Source: Candidatus Abawacabacteria bacterium
GTDB taxonomy: Bacteria > Patescibacteriota > Gracilibacteria > RBG-16-42-10
Assembly (NCBI GenBank): GCA_016207805.1
Contig: JACQZO010000011.1
Coordinates: forward strand, 52,308-116,307
Length of the DNA stretch: 64,000 nucleotides
Reading direction: 5' to 3'
How positions within the stretch are numbered: the first letter of the stretch is position 1; each line of letters starts with the position of its first letter. Shown piece by piece: positions 1 through 6,711 of this stretch. Made by a program: the position numbers and the translations under genes. The notes under the pieces were generated by a model. It searched no databases, was not told the origin of the DNA, and was given only the letters and a program-made list of their open reading frames with translations.

Positions 1-11
1 AAATAATAGTT

Positions 12-953
12 ATGGATAAAAAGCTGATTTCATTCGTGGTCCCTTGTTATAAGGAAGAAGAAAATATTCCACATACCTATCAGGAGTTAGTTGAATTGGC
101 AAAAACTCTTACTAATTACGACTATGAAATTATCTTTGTGGATAATGGTAGTCCTGATAAGTCTCAGGAGATCATGAGGGAATTAGCAGCTAAAGATGCT
201 AAGTTTATCCCTATATTTCTTTCTCGTAATTTTGGTCCAGAAACTACTATTTTGGCTGGACAACAACATGCCCGTGGTGACGCGGTGGTTTTTGTAGAAG
301 CTGACTTACAAGATCCTGTTGAACTGATACCAGAATTTATTAAAAAATGGGAAGAGGGATATGATATTGTTTTGGGTCAAAGAAATTCTTCTGATGAGAA
401 AGGACTGCTTTTTCCGATTCGGAAACTTTTTTATAAAATTTTACATAGTGTCTCCTACATTGATATTCCTATCAATGTAGGTACATTTAGTCTTATTACC
501 AAACAGGTGAATGAAGCGATGAACGCTTTACCCGAAAAAAATAGATTTGGTAGAGGTATCCGCGCTTGGGTAGGATTTAAGTCGTATTTGATCCAATACC
601 ATCGTCATGAAAGAAAACGAGGAAAATCTTATTACAATCTATCACATTTACTGAAACATGCGGAAAAGGGACTAATTGGCTTTTCTACTTTGCCTCTAGA
701 AATGCTGACTTATTTAGGATTGGCAATGGTGTTGTTGGCAGTTTTTGTAATTGTATTTTATTTTATTAGGTTCTTGGTATATGGCAATCCTTTTATTGGC
801 TTTTCAACTATCGTGATGATGATTGCTTTCTTTAGCGGCATTCAAATTATGGCAATTAGTATAGTAGGGAAATATATTGCTGTGATATTTGAAGAAACTA
901 AAAATCGTCCTCAGTATATAGTGAAAGAAATCATCAATTATGACCGAAAATAA
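12..953 (+). CDS. GT2 polyprenol-phosphate glycosyltransferase (GtrB/DPM1-like)
   Basis: Family 2 glycosyltransferase that probably moves a sugar from a nucleotide donor onto a polyprenyl phosphate at the inner face of the membrane. The GT-A start FVVPCYKEEENI is at about residues 8-19, VDNGSPD near 43-49 and the metal-binding DLQDP at 98-102. Two hydrophobic segments near 232-260 and 265-290 give the usual GtrB-type C-terminal membrane hairpin. It overlaps the next gene by 14 bases, so the first three genes form an operon that probably begins upstream of the window. The sugar is unknown. Family call is firm; substrate is inference. Confidence 0.9.
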   Translation: MDKKLISFVVPCYKEEENIPHTYQELVELAKTLTNYDYEIIFVDNGSPDKSQEIMRELAAKDAKFIPIFLSRNFGPETTILAGQQHARGDAVVFVEADLQDPVELIPEFIKKWEEGYDIVLGQRNSSDEKGLLFPIRKLFYKILHSVSYIDIPINVGTFSLITKQVNEAMNALPEKNRFGRGIRAWVGFKSYLIQYHRHERKRGKSYYNLSHLLKHAEKGLIGFSTLPLEMLTYLGLAMVLLAVFVIVFYFIRFLVYGNPFIGFSTIVMMIAFFSGIQIMAISIVGKYIAVIFEETKNRPQYIVKEIINYDRK

Positions 954-2247
954 CATTTATGATGTAGTTATTTTTGGGGGGGGGCTAAATGGCTTATTCT
1001 TAGCCTATTTTCTACGCAAGAAATATCCTCATTATAAGATAGCTATTGTTGAGCGTGCTCCTCAGATGGGGGGCTTAATTGAAACTCAAAAAGTTGGTTC
1101 TGCTGAACTTGAAAAGTTTTATCACCATATATTTCTGACGGATACTATTTTACTGGAGACTATCAATACTCTTAATTTGGCTGATAAATTAGTATTCAAA
1201 GATAGTTCTATTGCCAACTTGAATCAGCAAGTCTTCCAGCCTTTCGTAACACCAGTAGATCTCTTGAAATACAAAGGTCTGTCATTTTTTACTAAGCTTA
1301 AAATTGGTCTCTATTCTTTATTGATTCAAAAGGATAGGAATGGTGATAAGTACGCTAATATCAATAGTAAAGAGTGGATTACTAAAAAGATGGGTAAAGA
1401 AGCCTGGGAGAAACTATGGGGACCTTTATTTGAGGGTAAATTTCATGACTTTGCTGCTAATTTATCTTTGAGCTTTTTATGGACACGTCTCCATGTTCGA
1501 GCTAACTCCAAGAAAACGGGAAAAGAGCAATTGGGCTATATGAAGGGTAGCTTCAGTCAAATTAGTAAGAAGATGGTAGAGCTACTCCCTACTATGGAGA
1601 TAGTATTTTTCAATGGAGCCGAGATTCAAAAAATTACTAAAGCTGATAAGGACTATCAAATTCAAATAGGAGGTCAAACACTCAAGACTAAATTTATTAT
1701 TAGTACTTTCTCACCTATTATTTTTAAGAAAGTTTTTCAGGAATTTATTTCTGCTGACTATTTAGCAAAACTTAATTCAGTAAAATATTTAGCAGTGATT
1801 TGTCCTACTTTTATTTTGGATAAACAACTAACACCTTATTATTGGACTAATATTGTCGATCAGCAAATACCTTTCAAGGGAATTATTGAGCAAACAAATC
1901 TGTTTGATTATCCCGAATATGAAAGTAATAAGATCGTCTATCTCTCACATTACCTTAAGCAAGATGATCCTTTATTGCAAAAGGATGATAATTATCTCAA
2001 AAGTTATTATTTGCAAAACCTAGAAAAAGCCGTAGGTAAAAAAGTAGAACCTAAAGATATTCGTATCAACAGGGCAATGTTTGCTCAACCAGTTTTTACA
2101 CTCGATATGAATCAGGATATGATTAAATTCAAAACTCCTATAGATAATGTGTTTCAATGTACTATGGTAAATCTTTTACCTATGGAGCGCGGAATAAATA
2201 GTAGTATTCATATTGCTAATGAATTCGTAAATTCAATAAATTTATAA
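940..2247 (+). CDS. FAD-dependent amine oxidase / protoporphyrinogen-oxidase-like protein
   Basis: Flavin oxidoreductase of the NAD(P)-binding amine-oxidase superfamily. The N-terminus holds a Rossmann FAD motif (VVIFGGGLNGLFLAYFLRK, residues 9-27), followed by the acidic strand end IVERAP and a GGLIET segment as in protoporphyrinogen-oxidase relatives. Length (435 aa) fits the family. Its position between a polyprenol glycosyltransferase and a small transporter suggests oxidation or epimerisation of a lipid-linked sugar, as for other amine-oxidase-like proteins in surface polysaccharide loci, rather than heme synthesis. No other heme gene is nearby. The role is inferred. Confidence 0.8.
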   Translation: MTENNIYDVVIFGGGLNGLFLAYFLRKKYPHYKIAIVERAPQMGGLIETQKVGSAELEKFYHHIFLTDTILLETINTLNLADKLVFKDSSIANLNQQVFQPFVTPVDLLKYKGLSFFTKLKIGLYSLLIQKDRNGDKYANINSKEWITKKMGKEAWEKLWGPLFEGKFHDFAANLSLSFLWTRLHVRANSKKTGKEQLGYMKGSFSQISKKMVELLPTMEIVFFNGAEIQKITKADKDYQIQIGGQTLKTKFIISTFSPIIFKKVFQEFISADYLAKLNSVKYLAVICPTFILDKQLTPYYWTNIVDQQIPFKGIIEQTNLFDYPEYESNKIVYLSHYLKQDDPLLQKDDNYLKSYYLQNLEKAVGKKVEPKDIRINRAMFAQPVFTLDMNQDMIKFKTPIDNVFQCTMVNLLPMERGINSSIHIANEFVNSINL

Positions 2248-2250
2248 GCT

Positions 2251-2613
2251 ATGTTCAAAATTATTGTCGTATTACTAACAGTAATTTTTAATACCACGGG
2301 AAATATATTACTGAAAATTGGTACGCAAAGCTTTGGCAATTTAGCCACTCTCAGTTTCGGAGAAAAAATAGTGTCTCTGATAACTAATCCTGCTTTAATT
2401 GGTGGTGTGATCGCCTATGGTGTCGGTATGATATTTTTTATTTTGAGTCTCTCAAAAATACCCGTTAGTGTAGCTTACCCTATGGTCAGCTTGGGCTATG
2501 TGACAGTAATGATGGCTTCATATTTCTTTTTGAAGGAGCCCATTACTGCTTACAAAGTGCTTGGAATTGCAATAATATTTGTGGGTATATTTTTTCTGAT
2601 TAAGGAAGCATAG
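2251..2613 (+). CDS. SMR/EamA-type four-helix membrane protein
   Basis: A 120-aa protein made almost entirely of four transmembrane helices. It contains the SMR/EamA signature region (SKIPVSVAYPMVSLGYV) followed by FFLKEPITAYKVLGI. Small multidrug-resistance proteins and ArnE/ArnF-like lipid-sugar flippases have this layout. It begins 4 bases after the oxidoreductase stop, in the same operon as the GT2 gene, so flipping of a polyprenol-linked sugar is the likelier job. No Shine-Dalgarno sequence is seen before its ATG. Confidence 0.75.
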   Translation: MFKIIVVLLTVIFNTTGNILLKIGTQSFGNLATLSFGEKIVSLITNPALIGGVIAYGVGMIFFILSLSKIPVSVAYPMVSLGYVTVMMASYFFLKEPITAYKVLGIAIIFVGIFFLIKEA

Positions 2614-2742
2614 AGCTCATGAGTCTCAAATCGCCATCCTGCAACTAGTTCAGATGAATGTCTTACATACCAAACTATAGACATTTTCTTTATAAGAGTT
2701 TATTCTGGTGGGATAACTAAATTCTTACGTAAGTGCTTTTTT

Positions 2743-3579
2743 ATGAAGATAGATGCTCTCTATGATAAGGGATCAGGACGCGTCAATGAAGATGCTTTCT
2801 TAATTAGTAAAAAGAGGTTTGCCGTATTTGATGGAGCTTCTCCCTTGGTGCCTTATATAGACGGAGAAGGACGCACTGGTGCTATGATTGCTGCTTCTTT
2901 GGCACGAGATGCTTTTGAGCATGAAAGCATGTCTCTTTTAGCAGCAGCACGTAATGCTAATGCCAGTATTCGAGGCGCCATGAGAAAAGTGGGGGTCGAT
3001 ATCTGCCAAAAGACGGCTCTATGGGCTACCAGTGCTGCTGCAGTGGAGTTGCATGGGCCAGAGGATAATCCTACTTTTGCCGATTGGTTACAGATTGATG
3101 ATAGTCTTATAGTGGCAATTTATAGGGACTCAACACATGACTTGTTGGCTGCACATGAGGATCATGATCAACAGACATTAGAGCTTTGGCAGAAAATGGT
3201 TAGAGAAGAACGCATAGAAGCCCGAGGTGCCCTACAGTCGCCATTAATGCAGGCTCAATTTCTCAGGGTAAGAGCAACTATGAATGTTCATTATGGGGCT
3301 ATAGATGGAGAGCCTGAAATGGAAGAGTTTCTTCGCCATGGTAGATTGGATTTACGTCAAGTGGCGCACCTTTTACTTTTTACGGATGGATTTTTGCTCC
3401 CGAAGAAAGATGCCAGCTCGGCGGTGGATTTTAAATTGCTTGTAAAATTTTTTTTAAAAGGCGGTTTGAAAGCAGTGCACGAACATGTGCGAACATTAGA
3501 ATCGTCGGATCCTTATTGTACTAAATATCCGCGGGTGAAAGATCATGATGATATTGCTGCTATTGCTGTGACTTTCTAA
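2743..3579 (+). CDS. PP2C-family serine/threonine phosphatase
   Basis: A 278-aa protein with the ordered motifs of metal-dependent PP2C phosphatases: GRVNEDAF (12-19), FAVFDGAS (26-33), LLLFTDGF (210-217) and a C-terminal DHDDIAAIAV (267-276) matching the usual DNIT strand. The metal-binding aspartates are present, so it looks active. It is a stand-alone catalytic domain with no membrane helix. It converges on three 2H phosphoesterase genes, leaving only 18 bases between stops. A truncated paralogue lies at 6298-6684. The ATG follows a run of T with no Shine-Dalgarno sequence. No partner kinase is in the window. Confidence 0.85.
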   Translation: MKIDALYDKGSGRVNEDAFLISKKRFAVFDGASPLVPYIDGEGRTGAMIAASLARDAFEHESMSLLAAARNANASIRGAMRKVGVDICQKTALWATSAAAVELHGPEDNPTFADWLQIDDSLIVAIYRDSTHDLLAAHEDHDQQTLELWQKMVREERIEARGALQSPLMQAQFLRVRATMNVHYGAIDGEPEMEEFLRHGRLDLRQVAHLLLFTDGFLLPKKDASSAVDFKLLVKFFLKGGLKAVHEHVRTLESSDPYCTKYPRVKDHDDIAAIAVTF

Positions 3580-3597
3580 AGCAGATTCTGTTAATAA

Positions 3598-4266
3598 CTA
3601 CTTACGGAATATATAATGTTTCATGGTGGTGAGTTGGCTCACTAATATTCTATCACCTCGCACTAAATCCATATCAGCAATCCTTTCCTTAAAGTGAACT
3701 GAGCTTTTTGCCACAGCATCACGCACAGCCTCTAGAGGAATCTTTCCTTGAAATCGCATAGGACTAGAGTGAATAAGATGTTCGCGTGCATATACTATCC
3801 GAGCATTAAATACATCAGCTGGTAAGGCTTTCTTTAGGTCGGCGCGCATTTTGTCTCTAATTCTTCGCATAGTATTCGTCGGGCTATCCTCAGCTATAAT
3901 AGTAATAGCATTGGCGCTTACTTCCACGGCATTAAAGGTTACTTCATCTGCTTCAATAAGATCAGCAATTTCTCTAAATACTCTATCGTAGATATCAGCA
4001 TTTTCTTCAAATATTCTTTCGTGTTCCAATTCTTTGATACGAGGGTTAATAAGAGTTTCTATTGTGGTATGAGCAACATTACTCGGGAACCTGTAAATTG
4101 CAGTTCGTAGTTCCTCGCGAAGATTGGTACAAACTTGCTCTTGAAATCTTGCGATTTCACGTTGAGCTGGGAGAGAGAATCTTCTAATCAACGCAAATCC
4201 TCTTTTGCCTGGAGCCGGAACGCGATCTATTTCATCAGAAACTTTAGTCAGTTCTATATTCGGCAT
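3598..4266 (-). CDS. 2H phosphoesterase-like protein (paralogue A)
   Basis: Two H-x-T/S motifs sit exactly 100 residues apart: H66-T-T68 in a VAHTTIETL strand and H166-S-S168 in LIHSSPMRF. This is the hallmark of 2H phosphoesterases, which act on 2',3'-cyclic or 2'-5' linked nucleotides and RNA ends. The 222-aa protein is clearly paralogous to its upstream neighbour (same length, same spacing, matching IIAED and IPLEA/VPLQA segments). It is the last gene of a three-gene operon and lies 17 bases after the previous stop. The family call rests on the motif pair and fold pattern; the substrate is unknown. Confidence 0.65.
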   Translation of the reverse strand: MPNIELTKVSDEIDRVPAPGKRGFALIRRFSLPAQREIARFQEQVCTNLREELRTAIYRFPSNVAHTTIETLINPRIKELEHERIFEENADIYDRVFREIADLIEADEVTFNAVEVSANAITIIAEDSPTNTMRRIRDKMRADLKKALPADVFNARIVYAREHLIHSSPMRFQGKIPLEAVRDAVAKSSVHFKERIADMDLVRGDRILVSQLTTMKHYIFRK

Positions 4267-4283
4267 ACGCTCTGAATTAATTT

Positions 4284-4952
4284 CTAGCTATTAGAGCCAA
4301 GTAACTTATAGGTGGCTCTTATTATATATGGTTCTAATGCCATATTCATACTACGAACAATATGAATAGTATCTACAGGCTGGGTGAAGTTTGGTCGGTG
4401 GGCACTCGCAACAGCTTCCTGTATTGCTTGTAAAGGGACTTGGCTTCTAAAGCGAATCGGTGTGTAGTGAATTATATCCTTACCTACTTTTCTTCTGGCA
4501 TCGCTAACTCTATGGCTAACTTGAGCGTCAACATCATTGCGATATCTATCTCTAATCTTTTGTACTATTTCAGTGGGATCTTCAGCTAAAATAATAACAC
4601 AGTCAGAATTTGTACGTGCGTACTTAAAGTGTACCTTTTCTGGTGCGGTATCACGGGTGATATTGGAGACTACAGTATTGTATATTGGCCAACCTTCAGT
4701 AAAGATGGCGTCATGGTCTAATTCAGCCCTAGTAGGATCAACAATGCTATCTAGTGTGATATGCGCTGAGGTGGGGGCATGTAATAATAAAGCGTCACGC
4801 AACGCTGGTCTAAGTTCAGCGCAAACAGCTTCTTGCCACTCAGCTACTTTTTTTTGCGCTTCACGTGAAAAAGCAATGATGGTACTAGCAGCATAGTGAC
4901 CTTTTGGTAATGAGGTCATTCTGTCGCTAGATACTTTTGTCATCTCTTGCAT
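4284..4952 (-). CDS. 2H phosphoesterase-like protein (paralogue B)
   Basis: A 222-aa paralogue of the following gene, with H64-I-T66 (SAHITLDSI) and H162-Y-T164 (IIHYTPIRF) as the probable catalytic pair. An IILAED strand and a VPLQAIQEAV helix are shared with paralogue A. Sequence divergence outside the motifs is large, so the two probably have different substrates. It lies between the CPDase-like gene (11 bases upstream) and paralogue A (17 bases downstream). No signal peptide or membrane helix, so cytoplasmic. Function beyond phosphoesterase chemistry cannot be given. Confidence 0.65.
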   Translation of the reverse strand: MQEMTKVSSDRMTSLPKGHYAASTIIAFSREAQKKVAEWQEAVCAELRPALRDALLLHAPTSAHITLDSIVDPTRAELDHDAIFTEGWPIYNTVVSNITRDTAPEKVHFKYARTNSDCVIILAEDPTEIVQKIRDRYRNDVDAQVSHRVSDARRKVGKDIIHYTPIRFRSQVPLQAIQEAVASAHRPNFTQPVDTIHIVRSMNMALEPYIIRATYKLLGSNS

Positions 4953-4963
4953 AGTGGGTGCAT

Positions 4964-5521
4964 TTATATCTGTGTTGCAAAAGGAAAGCTTGCTACCTCA
5001 TGCCAACCACTGACAGGGCCTTCAGTTTGCCATAAACCAATAGCATTAACTGTAAAACGTACATTTCTGATTAATGCTTCTTCCTGTTTAAGAAGTTCTT
5101 TTAGTTGATCCACTTCTTCTTTTGTTAAGCCATCATATGCCAAGCTTATGTGGGGAAAATAAGGGCCTCTATTGGAGCCAAGAACATGCTGAGCCGTGTC
5201 ATAAGCTGCCATTACAGGTGGAGTTTGAATTACGGGAATGAACAGTGTTTGATGCAGAACTCCCAGGTTAGAGCTGAGTTGCCCGTTTCCCACTATTTCA
5301 TAAGGTCTCAGTCGTGCTGCAATTTTACGAGTCTGATCTCTTACTGAAGCTTCTTCACCTAAAACACTTCCAATTAAAGTAGCATGCACAGCAAACTCTG
5401 GTGTGCCATGTACTTTTGCTAAACGGTTGATCAATGGGTTGACATCTCGATGGGCTGAACTATCTGCCTTAGGTAGAAGCCATAAAGAGTGTCCTTTGCC
5501 TTCCAACTGTGGTCGTGCCAT
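4964..5521 (-). CDS. Cyclic phosphodiesterase-like 2H phosphoesterase
   Basis: First gene of the 2H operon. It has H46-A-T48 (FAVHATLIGSV) and H124-I-S126 (FPHISLAYDG), the arrangement of the CPDase branch, whose known members hydrolyse ADP-ribose 1'',2''-cyclic phosphate or nucleoside 2',3'-cyclic phosphates. At 185 aa it has the usual length and is only distantly related to the two downstream genes. A strong sigma70-type promoter lies directly upstream, giving a leader of only about 14 bases. Three non-identical 2H enzymes in a row beside a PP2C phosphatase is an unusual arrangement. Confidence 0.75.
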   Translation of the reverse strand: MARPQLEGKGHSLWLLPKADSSAHRDVNPLINRLAKVHGTPEFAVHATLIGSVLGEEASVRDQTRKIAARLRPYEIVGNGQLSSNLGVLHQTLFIPVIQTPPVMAAYDTAQHVLGSNRGPYFPHISLAYDGLTKEEVDQLKELLKQEEALIRNVRFTVNAIGLWQTEGPVSGWHEVASFPFATQI

Positions 5522-5541
5522 AATATTTTTTAGGTTTTTGT

Positions 5542-5570
5542 ATTATGGCATCAAGTAGCTCGTGCGTCAA
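5542..5570 (-). promoter_or_regulatory. sigma70-type promoter of the 2H phosphoesterase operon
   Basis: On the minus strand a -35 TTGACG (5565-5570) is followed after 17 bases by a -10 CATAAT (5542-5547). Transcription would start near 5535, about 14 bases before the ATG at 5521. Spacing and box quality are good; this is the clearest promoter in the window. Confidence 0.65.
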
Positions 5571-5622
5571 CTGTGAAGTTTTCAGAGTTGAAATAGTTGA
5601 GTCTAGGAAAGAGGCCGAATCT

Positions 5623-5645
5623 AAGCTAATGTCATTAGCTTTTTT
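5623..5645 (+). terminator. hairpin with T-run
   Basis: A perfect 8-bp stem (AAGCTAAT / ATTAGCTT) with a 3-base loop is followed by a T-run on the plus strand, as in a rho-independent terminator. No intact plus-strand gene precedes it. It overlaps the stop of a minus-strand gene remnant, so it may be inherited from a rearranged locus. Confidence 0.4.
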
Positions 5646-5777
5646 ACTTAATGCTCATATTCTGTACCAAAGTGCCTAATTGTCTTGTATCAGGACTTAT
5701 TCCTAATGTTTCTGGGCTAATAGCATTTGGAATATTAAATTGAATATACCAAGCTTTAGTACCGTGAATAGCGAAAG
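5644..5777 (-). pseudogene. C-terminal tail fragment of a sulfatase-type surface protein
   Basis: One open frame without a start encodes about 44 residues ending NAISPETLGISPDTRQLGT...MSIK and a TAA. The pattern SP-x(2)-LGIS-x-D-x-R-x-LG matches the two C-terminal repeat domains of the 864-aa protein at 6712-9306 (ARSPKSLGISEDMRTLGIA and AVSPKEVGLNSDERLLGIA). It is therefore the tail of a related, otherwise lost gene, cut off by the adjoining transposase remnant. Homology to the intact gene is visible directly; the order of events is inference. Confidence 0.7.
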
Positions 5778-6260
5778 TCAGATGGAGGCGGTAATTGGGG
5801 AGGATTTGAGGAATTGGTAGGTAAGAAGGATACGCATATAGTGGAGAAAGTAGCCCGTGAGTGATCTGGGAAATGAGCTGACGAGATGGAGATGTTCTTT
5901 GAGATAGTCAAAGACCGACTCTATCTTGGAACGAGCGTTGAGCAGTCGCCACTGCCACCAGGTCATGAGTTGTGTCTTCTGGGTGTAGTGAGGAGGAGCA
6001 AGTACTAAGATGCCAAACTTTTCCCAAATCTTTTCTCGCATCACATGGGCTCCATAGGTGCTATCCCCAATAATAATACGCATCGTGGTTCGCATCAGTA
6101 CGGGTAGCATTTGTGCGTCATGCATGTTCGCTGGAGTATCGCAATGCTCGAAAGAAGACCCTGCGGAGTAATAGTAGCGTGGAGTTTAAAACCATAGTGC
6201 CACCCTTGATGATTCTTTCCCTCCAAATAAGTATCGATCTTTTCTTTAAGGAGTGTATAA
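5778..6260 (-). pseudogene. IS982-like transposase remnant (truncated, frameshifted)
   Basis: The C-terminal two-thirds of an IS982-type DDE transposase is readable in two frames. The upstream part, about 6140-6260, reads DTYLEGKNHQGWHYGFKLH, and the downstream part reads MHDAQ...GDSTYG...KIESVFDYLK...RSLTGYFLHY. These match the KGYHYGFKLH, GDKGY and IETVFSxLK blocks of the family. A single-base frame change near 6140-6150 and loss of the N-terminus make it inactive. No terminal inverted repeats are apparent. It sits between the sulfatase tail fragment and a truncated PP2C copy, marking an old rearrangement. Confidence 0.75.
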
Positions 6261-6297
6261 TACTAAGATTGTGAATTTTGAGTAAACTGGTTTTTAT

Positions 6298-6684
6298 ATG
6301 AAAGTGGAGCACATTTATGATAAAGGATCTGGTCGTTTCAATGAAGATACATATCTTATTATTGACGATGAAAGATTTGCTGTATTTGATGGAGCTTCAC
6401 CATTAAAACCTTATCAAGATACTCAAGGACGTACTGGTGCTATGATTGCTGCTGCTTTGGCGCGAGATGCTTTTGCTGTGGAGCGAAGTTCTCTTATCGA
6501 GGCTGCACGAGAAGCAAACGCTCAAATCCGTAAAGCAATGCATGGAGCAAATATTGATATGTCGCAAAAAAAACATCTGTGGGCTACAAGTGCTGCCGCA
6601 GTGAAGTTACATGGACCAAAAGCTAAGCCAGATTTTGCAGACTGGCTACAGATTGACGATAGTTTGCTCTCATGTCTAGAATAA
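6298..6684 (+). pseudogene. Truncated PP2C phosphatase paralogue
   Basis: The 128-aa frame closely matches the first 122 residues of the intact PP2C at 2743-3579 (GSGRFNEDTYL, FAVFDGASPLKP, GRTGAMIAAALARDAF, ADWLQIDDSL). It then runs into SCLE and a stop, losing the FTDGF and DD metal motifs, so it cannot be an active phosphatase. A TATAAT box at 6256-6261 suggests it might still be transcribed. Its 3' end lies 27 bases from the end of the convergent sulfatase gene. Best read as a partial duplicate broken by rearrangement; a short regulatory protein is less likely. Confidence 0.75.
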
Positions 6685-6711
6685 CGGGGATAGAAAAGTA
6701 GTGGATAAGGA

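Noticed and set aside
4537..4896. A 119-codon plus-strand open frame inside the 2H paralogue B gene
   Set aside because: It is antisense to a gene with intact catalytic motifs and conserved paralogue alignment; its peptide shows no family features.
3601..5521. Calling the three 2H genes an anti-CBASS or anti-phage system
   Set aside because: Only the general 2H fold is supported; no cyclase, effector, phage gene or structural evidence is present, so it is kept as a hypothesis in the findings.
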